Source: Bacteroidota bacterium | Lineage (GTDB): Bacteria > Bacteroidota > Rhodothermia > Rhodothermales > UBA10348 | Direction: 5' to 3' | NCBI GenBank assembly: GCA_022571135.1 | Contig: JACZYK010000076.1 | Location: 1-9,847 of the forward strand | Length of the DNA: 9,847 nt | In this document: positions 6,330-9,847 of the stretch, piece by piece | Layout of the letters: every line of letters begins with the position of its first letter | Position numbering within the stretch: the stretch's first letter is position 1 | Program-made: the position numbers and the translations under genes | The notes under the pieces: generated by a model | Database searches by the model: none | Told to the model about the DNA's origin: nothing | The model's input: the letters and a program-made list of their open reading frames with translations, nothing else

Positions 6330-7505
6330 TCAGCCGGCCTTCAGGGCCACTGCGATGATGTGAAGCGCAGCATCAAGCGTATCGAAGGGTATGTTCAGTG
6401 GGGGCGCCAGCCGAATCAGCCGATCTGAATGCAGCGTCCATCCCAGAAGTACGCCATTTTCCATACACCGGCGTACGACGCGTTTGGCACACGCGGCATC
6501 GCTCAGCTCCAACCCGAGCATGCACCCCATTCCGCGGATCTCAGTTACATCGGAAAAACTCAACGCGGTTCTAATGCGGGCTTCTACGACCAGGGCCCGT
6601 GCGGCCAACTTCTCTTCCACGAGCACATCCAGAGCCGCCAGTGCCGCGGCACACGAAACGGGGTGGCCACCGAAGGTCGTTACGTGGCTCAACGGCGGAT
6701 CCTCTCTCAGGACGCTGAACACGTCCTTTCTGCTTACAAAAGCACCGAGTGGCATTCCTCCGCCCATGGCTTTTGCGAGTGTCAGAATATCCGGCGTAAC
6801 TCCGAAACGCTGGAATGCGAACAGCGCTCCCGTTCTCCCGAATCCGGTCTGGATCTCATCGAAAATCAGCAGCGCGCCCGTTTCGTCGCAGCGGACTCTG
6901 AGCGCTTTCAACCACTTTTTCGAGGGAACCCGAATGCCCGCCTCACCCTGGATAGGCTCCGTAATCACGCAAGCCGTCGCGTCGTCGATGGCGTCGAGAG
7001 CAGCGACATCGTCGAAAGGCAGCAGAGTAACGTCAGGCAAGAGCGGCTCGAATGGTCGGCGGTACTCCTCGCGGCCCGTGACGGAAAGCGAACCGTGGGT
7101 ATCTCCGTGATACGATCGATCGAAGGCGATCATCCGCGTCCGGCCCGTGTATTTCTTGGCCATCTTGAGCGCACCCTCGTTTGCCTCGGTCCCCGTCATG
7201 GTGAAGTACGTCACCTGCAGGCGCTCCGGTAGTACGGAGGCGAGTCGCTCGGCGAATCTGACCTGCGGCGCCTGGACGAATTCTCCGTAAACCATCACGT
7301 GGAGGTGCTTCGAGATCTGCTCCTCGATCGCCTTTATGACGCGTGGATGCCGGTGGCCGATGGATGAGACGGCTATCCCGGATATGAAATCGATGATGCG
7401 TCGTCCGTCGGTGAGATAGATGAACGGTCCGTCGGCGCGATCGACGCTCCATCCGATGGGATCGTCGCTGGTCCATGCGATATGCTCTTTGAAAGCGTCC
7501 TTCAC
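6330..7505 (-). CDS. Class III PLP-dependent aminotransferase (acetylornithine/4-aminobutyrate aminotransferase-like)
   Basis: Transfers an amino group between an amine or omega-amino acid and a keto acid using pyridoxal phosphate. 391 aa, usual for the fold. Visible elements in order: DFISGIAVSSIGHRHP (substrate entry), GTEANE (105-110, phosphate cup), SYHGDTHGSL (131-140), EPIQGEAG (183-190), FDEIQTGFGRTG with cofactor-contacting Asp216, the PLP-binding Lys245 in LAKAMGGGMPLG, and TTFGGHPVSCAAAL. It starts with GTG (7503-7505) and overlaps the upstream TrpF-like gene by four bases (GTGA), indicating translational coupling. Sequence alone does not fix the substrate: acetylornithine, 4-aminobutyrate, putrescine or other amines are possible. 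No arginine, lysine or polyamine genes sit beside it to help decide. Confidence 0.9.
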   Translation of the reverse strand: MKDAFKEHIAWTSDDPIGWSVDRADGPFIYLTDGRRIIDFISGIAVSSIGHRHPRVIKAIEEQISKHLHVMVYGEFVQAPQVRFAERLASVLPERLQVTYFTMTGTEANEGALKMAKKYTGRTRMIAFDRSYHGDTHGSLSVTGREEYRRPFEPLLPDVTLLPFDDVAALDAIDDATACVITEPIQGEAGIRVPSKKWLKALRVRCDETGALLIFDEIQTGFGRTGALFAFQRFGVTPDILTLAKAMGGGMPLGAFVSRKDVFSVLREDPPLSHVTTFGGHPVSCAAALAALDVLVEEKLAARALVVEARIRTALSFSDVTEIRGMGCMLGLELSDAACAKRVVRRCMENGVLLGWTLHSDRLIRLAPPLNIPFDTLDAALHIIAVALKAG

Positions 7506-8176
7506 GACGCTTGTGGTTCTGCGACTCCATACGTGTCCAGCATCCGGAATAATTCCGCCAGCTTGGAATCATCCAATGTCCCGTTCGTGCGGACACCCGT
7601 GCACAGATCGATGCCGTAGGGCCTGACGGACTCGACGCCCTCGACGACATTCGACGAGTCCAGTCCTCCCGCGAGATATACGGGGACCTCCACGGACTCG
7701 ACAATCTCTCGGCTTACTGACCAGTCATGGGTGCGACCGGTGCCTCCCAGTTCCCTGACGTCCGGCCGCCCTGAATCCAGTAGAATTGCATCGACTGAAT
7801 CGTTCACCCTTATCGCCCGGTCCACGCAATCGCGACCACTCACGTGGATGACCTGAACGAGGCGCGCCTGCGGGCGGAGCTTTCGGAGCTCGTCAAGCCT
7901 CGTCGCACCTATCCAGTCTACAATCTGAATGGTCGTCGTCCCGCAGTAGTCGAACTGCTCTGCGATGGCACCGGGCCTGGTGCGGCTCGTAAGCAGAAAA
8001 GTCTCGATCCCTTGCGGAACGGTTGCGGCTATATCGCCGATCACGGAGTCCGGTATGACTCCCGGACCACTCGGCATCGATGATACGAGGCCTAGAGCGT
8101 CCGCTCCATGGCGTACGGCCAGATGAGCTTCCTCGGCCGATTCGATGCAACAAATCTTAACGCGCGGTCGCGGCAT
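7502..8176 (-). CDS. Divergent phosphoribosylanthranilate isomerase (TrpF-like) family protein
   Basis: TrpF performs the Amadori isomerisation in tryptophan synthesis on a TIM barrel. From the ATG at 8174-8176 the protein is 224 aa, a normal TrpF length, and starts MPRPRVKICCIES; the ATG at 8195-8197 (7 residues longer) is an alternative, while the frame's further extension to 8353 has no TrpF character. The catalytic pair is kept: Cys9 in VKICC and Asp134 in AILLDSG. GGTGRTHDW (144-152) and the phosphate-binding LAGGL (168-172) are also present. Departures from the canonical enzyme: KICC instead of KICG, MPSGPGVI where TrpF usually has a SPR arginine motif, and DLCTGVRT in place of DVSSGVE. 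No other trp gene is near; instead it is coupled by a GTGA overlap to an aminotransferase. It may be a genuine TrpF or a paralogue with another substrate. Confidence 0.8.
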   Translation of the reverse strand: MPRPRVKICCIESAEEAHLAVRHGADALGLVSSMPSGPGVIPDSVIGDIAATVPQGIETFLLTSRTRPGAIAEQFDYCGTTTIQIVDWIGATRLDELRKLRPQARLVQVIHVSGRDCVDRAIRVNDSVDAILLDSGRPDVRELGGTGRTHDWSVSREIVESVEVPVYLAGGLDSSNVVEGVESVRPYGIDLCTGVRTNGTLDDSKLAELFRMLDTYGVAEPQAS

Positions 8177-8309
8177 TTCGACTGTCCTGAGATTCATTTC
8201 GGAGACGCCCCGGCCGGATGAGTAAACCCGAATTCGGTGCCTTCTGCTACCTGCCGCGCAAACTAACGCTGTCGACGGACTATGTACCGATATTTCTCCT
8301 TCCTCGCTA

Positions 8310-8516
8310 TCATGGTATTTCTCGATCTTTCCGGCTCTCGGTCCACTCCTCATCGCCTTCCCTTCTCCTCTTCAAGAGCAGCAACGATTCTGAGAGCATC
8401 AGATTGGAAGCATTACCGGCCAAATGCCTGAATAGTTCGTCACCGCGCGCGCGAAGTTTGCCGGTGATAGTTCGCCGACCATCAGACGGCAAAACTACGG
8501 TCGTATCACAGCTCAA
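8310..8516 (-). CDS. Possible small hypothetical protein upstream of the TrpF-like gene
   Basis: A 68-codon frame beginning with TTG (8514-8516) and ending TGA at 8310. The product is hydrophilic and highly charged (segments TTVVLPSDGRRTI, KLRARGDELFRHL, LLLLKRRREGDEEW, ESRKDREIP), with no signal peptide, TM helix or recognised domain. It lies about 130 bases before the TrpF-like start, on the same strand, and just after a TATACT element. The weak start codon and lack of any recognisable family make it possible that this is a chance frame. Confidence 0.3.
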   Translation of the reverse strand: MSCDTTVVLPSDGRRTITGKLRARGDELFRHLAGNASNLMLSESLLLLKRRREGDEEWTESRKDREIP

Positions 8517-8530
8517 TTCTGTTCTCGAAA

Positions 8531-8536
8531 AGTATA
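8531..8536 (-). promoter_or_regulatory. Putative -10 element for leftward transcription (TrpF-like/aminotransferase unit)
   Basis: On the minus strand these bases read TATACT, and the sequence TACTTTTC overlapping them also matches seven of eight positions of the Bacteroidota TAnnTTTG element. The surroundings are AT-rich compared with neighbouring genes. No clear -35 or TTG element was found at the right distance, so support is modest. Confidence 0.3.
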
Positions 8537-8571
8537 ACTTAACTTAAGCGGACGAAAGAAGCGGATTCGGC

Positions 8572-8600
8572 TTTACAACTTGATCCCGTAACGATATTTT
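8572..8600 (+). promoter_or_regulatory. Putative promoter of the exported-protein gene
   Basis: TTTACA (8572-8577) matches five of six bases of the sigma-70 -35 box and is followed after exactly 17 bases by TATTTT (8595-8600), four of six of the -10 box. Predicted transcription would start near 8607, leaving a leader of about 60 bases before the ATG at 8669. This is a pattern match to the general consensus only. Confidence 0.35.
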
Positions 8601-8668
8601 GCGATTTTGGATAGAGCACATCCCCTACTCCTCAAAATGTTGATCCCCCACCGACTCACCGCCTGCGG

Positions 8669-9665
8669 ATGAGACTTCTTAGCCCATTTGCTGCTCTCGC
8701 GATTGGACTTGTTTTCCTCGCCGGCCCGTCGCATGCACAGTCGTTCGAGGAGGTCGTTGTAGACATCGGAAATGTAGGTGTGACCGTCACAAATGCAGGA
8801 TTCTTGGGAAAGTCGAATGTTAGAAACAATCCCACGGGCCCGCCCTCGTTCGAGTATCCTCTTGATTCCGGAATAGAGCATCTGTTCGAGTCCGGTCTAT
8901 GGATTGGCGCTTTCCGAAGCGATGGTATTATTACGGTGCGAACGGGCGCCGTCACTACCTCAGGCGGATATTCTCCCGGCCTGACCGGCTACGAATTCGC
9001 CCCGTCCCGTGGTTTCGTCGAACGATCGACCTTGCTTACGTCCAGTATGTTTTCGTCTCTCGCCGTAAGCCATCAGGATTTTCTGACGGCCTTCGAAGAC
9101 ACCTCCGCCGTCCTTCCGGGTACAGCGATCACGATGCCCGACCCCGCCGGCAAACTCGGTGCATTCGTCGAGATGCAGAGCTACGCCTGGAATTTTCCGT
9201 TCACAGAGTACTTCGTCATCCTGAACTTTGACATCTATAATATTTCGGATCAAGCGTGGGACAGCGTATACGTCGGGATGTATCACGACAGCGTGGTGAG
9301 AAACATCAATACGACCAACGACGCAGGCGGAAATTTCTTCAACAAGGGCGGGTATGGTTTCATCGACAGCCTGCAGACGATGTACGCATTCAACGCCGGC
9401 GGCACGGAGGAGACGATCAACACCTACGGTTCATTTAGTTTTCTCGGAGCCGAATGGGTGGATCCCGCCTCAGGTTCACCTCGGCTTTTCCATCCAAGTC
9501 TTGCAGACGAGTATATCGCGGATGGCTATTCTCCCCCGGTCGTTAATCCGCGGTGGTGGCTTTTCGGAGGAGGCACAGATGACACCGCACGACCGGGTAC
9601 GGATGAAGAAAAATATCGTCGATTGGCCACACCATTCCCTAATCCCGCGGCGTTTGCATCACCGG
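8669..9665 (+). CDS. Exported hypothetical protein (Bacteroidota secreted/T9SS-type look), truncated by an insertion sequence
   Basis: The product begins MRLLSPFAALAIGLVFLAGPSHAQ, a clear type I signal peptide with cleavage likely after SHA. The mature part starts SFEEVVVDIGNVGVTVTNAGFLG and contains PSFEYPLDSGIEHLFESGLWIGA, a phrase I recall from large secreted proteins in Balneolia, Rhodothermia and Ignavibacteria that often end in a type IX secretion sorting domain. Aromatic and Gly/Asn-rich beta-like segments follow (FVEMQSYAWNFPFTEYF, YVGMYHDSVVRN, NPRWWLFGGG). No catalytic motif is recognised. Protein-like sequence runs to about EEKYRRLATPFPNPA (near 9650). The frame stays open to the window end, but after ~9666 it is out of frame with a transposase and carries no meaning, so the C-terminus is lost here. 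Function unknown; surface or secreted location is inferred from the signal peptide. Confidence 0.7.
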
Positions 9666-9847
9666 ATGAGTTCGAAACGGTCGAGGATCCACCCGAAGTA
9701 CAAGACGAAGTACCGTGTGCGGAACTGGGCCGAGTACGACCGCGCCTTGGTGAAGCGCGGAGATCTCACAGTTTGGTTCGGCAACGACGCTATCGCCGCA
9801 TGGACGCCGCCGAAGAGCGGCCGTCGTGGCGCGCAAACAAAATACTC
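9649..9847 (+). mobile_element. Left end of an IS5-family insertion sequence, boundary approximate
   Basis: The transposase start is only about 15-25 bases beyond the last convincing residues of the exported protein, so the element's left terminus must lie near 9645-9665. GGCGTTTGCATCACC (9649-9663) is loosely like the GGCTTTGTTGCA ends of some IS5-group elements, but the other terminal repeat and the target duplication are outside the window, so the boundary is a guess. Such a short left end is unusual, and a chimeric join to an IS copy elsewhere is an alternative. Confidence 0.45.
9666..9847 (+). CDS. IS5-family transposase, N-terminal fragment (runs off the window)
   Basis: From the ATG at 9666 the frame gives MSSKRSRIHPKYKTKYRV and then RNWAEYDRALVKRGDLTVWF, followed by NDAIAAWTPPKSGRRGAQTKY. 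The NW-xx-Y-xx-AL-xx-RG-xLT-W pattern and the AI-xx-W element are hallmarks of the N-terminus of IS5-family transposases (IS903-like and related groups), which move DNA by a DDE mechanism. About 60 residues are present; the DDE catalytic domain lies beyond the window. The frame differs from that of the exported-protein gene it interrupts. Repetitive elements of this kind often end assembled contigs. Confidence 0.85.
   Translation, partial: MSSKRSRIHPKYKTKYRVRNWAEYDRALVKRGDLTVWFGNDAIAAWTPPKSGRRGAQTKY

Larger units (their letters stand above)
8177..8668. other. 492-base intergenic region between the TrpF-like gene and the exported-protein gene
   Basis: No convincing conserved gene, tRNA or other RNA is visible. 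It holds one possible small minus-strand frame (8310-8516), promoter-like sequence for both directions around 8531-8600, and an AT-rich patch with two AACTT repeats (8536-8545). If leftward transcription begins near 8525, the TrpF-like mRNA would carry a leader of about 350 bases. No run of tryptophan codons typical of a trp attenuator was found in it. Confidence 0.4.

Noticed and set aside
6391..7232. Two long plus-strand frames (239 and 267 codons) opposite the aminotransferase
   Set aside because: The aminotransferase has every family motif on the other strand; these are Ser/Arg-rich mirror translations.
8177..8353. 59-residue N-terminal extension of the TrpF-like frame
   Set aside because: TrpF proteins begin a few residues before the KIC motif; the extension is low-complexity and overlaps the intergenic leader.
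1..9847. CRISPR array, tRNA, rRNA or prophage genes
   Set aside because: No regularly spaced repeats, cloverleaf-like sequence with conserved T-arm, rRNA sequence or phage structural gene was seen on reading either strand.

Overview
The window is a mosaic. About 1240-9660 looks like one genome at roughly 58% GC (one 60-base line hand-counted at 1561-1620). The best taxonomic guess is a Bacteroidota lineage such as Rhodothermia or Balneolia. The main reasons are the secreted protein at 8669, whose N-terminal half has the look of proteins common in those groups, and the generally weak ribosome binding sites. This assignment is recollection of family appearance, not a search result. The first ~1.25 kb is lower in GC and more uneven (hand counts of 25% at 1081-1140 and 42% at 961-1020), and it probably comes from a different replicon or organism. 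The last ~180 bases are the start of an IS5-type transposase.

Layout: the 3' end of an Ig-like repeat surface protein (3-500, +) converges on a DNA methyltransferase that has lost its N-terminal half (520-~1260, -). At ~1240-1263 the methyltransferase meets, head to head, a periplasmic solute-binding lipoprotein (to 2275, +). It converges on dusB (2323-3369, -). Divergent from dusB is a rightward run: a small two-TM lipoprotein with a PLDc_N-like domain (3527-3796), a secreted nucleotide pyrophosphatase/phosphodiesterase (3889-5163) and a THUMP-domain RlmL-type rRNA methyltransferase (5170-6321). Converging on that run is a leftward two-gene unit: a divergent TrpF-like protein (7502-8176) whose stop overlaps the GTG start of a class III aminotransferase (6330-7505). 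A mostly non-coding stretch (8177-8668) carries putative divergent promoters. It is followed by an exported protein (8669-~9665, +), cut by the IS5-type transposase that runs off the window end.

Functionally, the central part is a mix of housekeeping RNA modification (DusB for tRNA dihydrouridine, an RlmL-type enzyme for rRNA m2G), envelope proteins (solute-binding lipoprotein, small lipoprotein, lipoprotein phosphodiesterase) and a coupled TrpF-like/aminotransferase pair of uncertain pathway. I found no complete novel defence or mobile system. The points most worth a second look are the head-to-head junction near 1250, the non-canonical TrpF coupled to an aminotransferase, and the IS-truncated exported protein.
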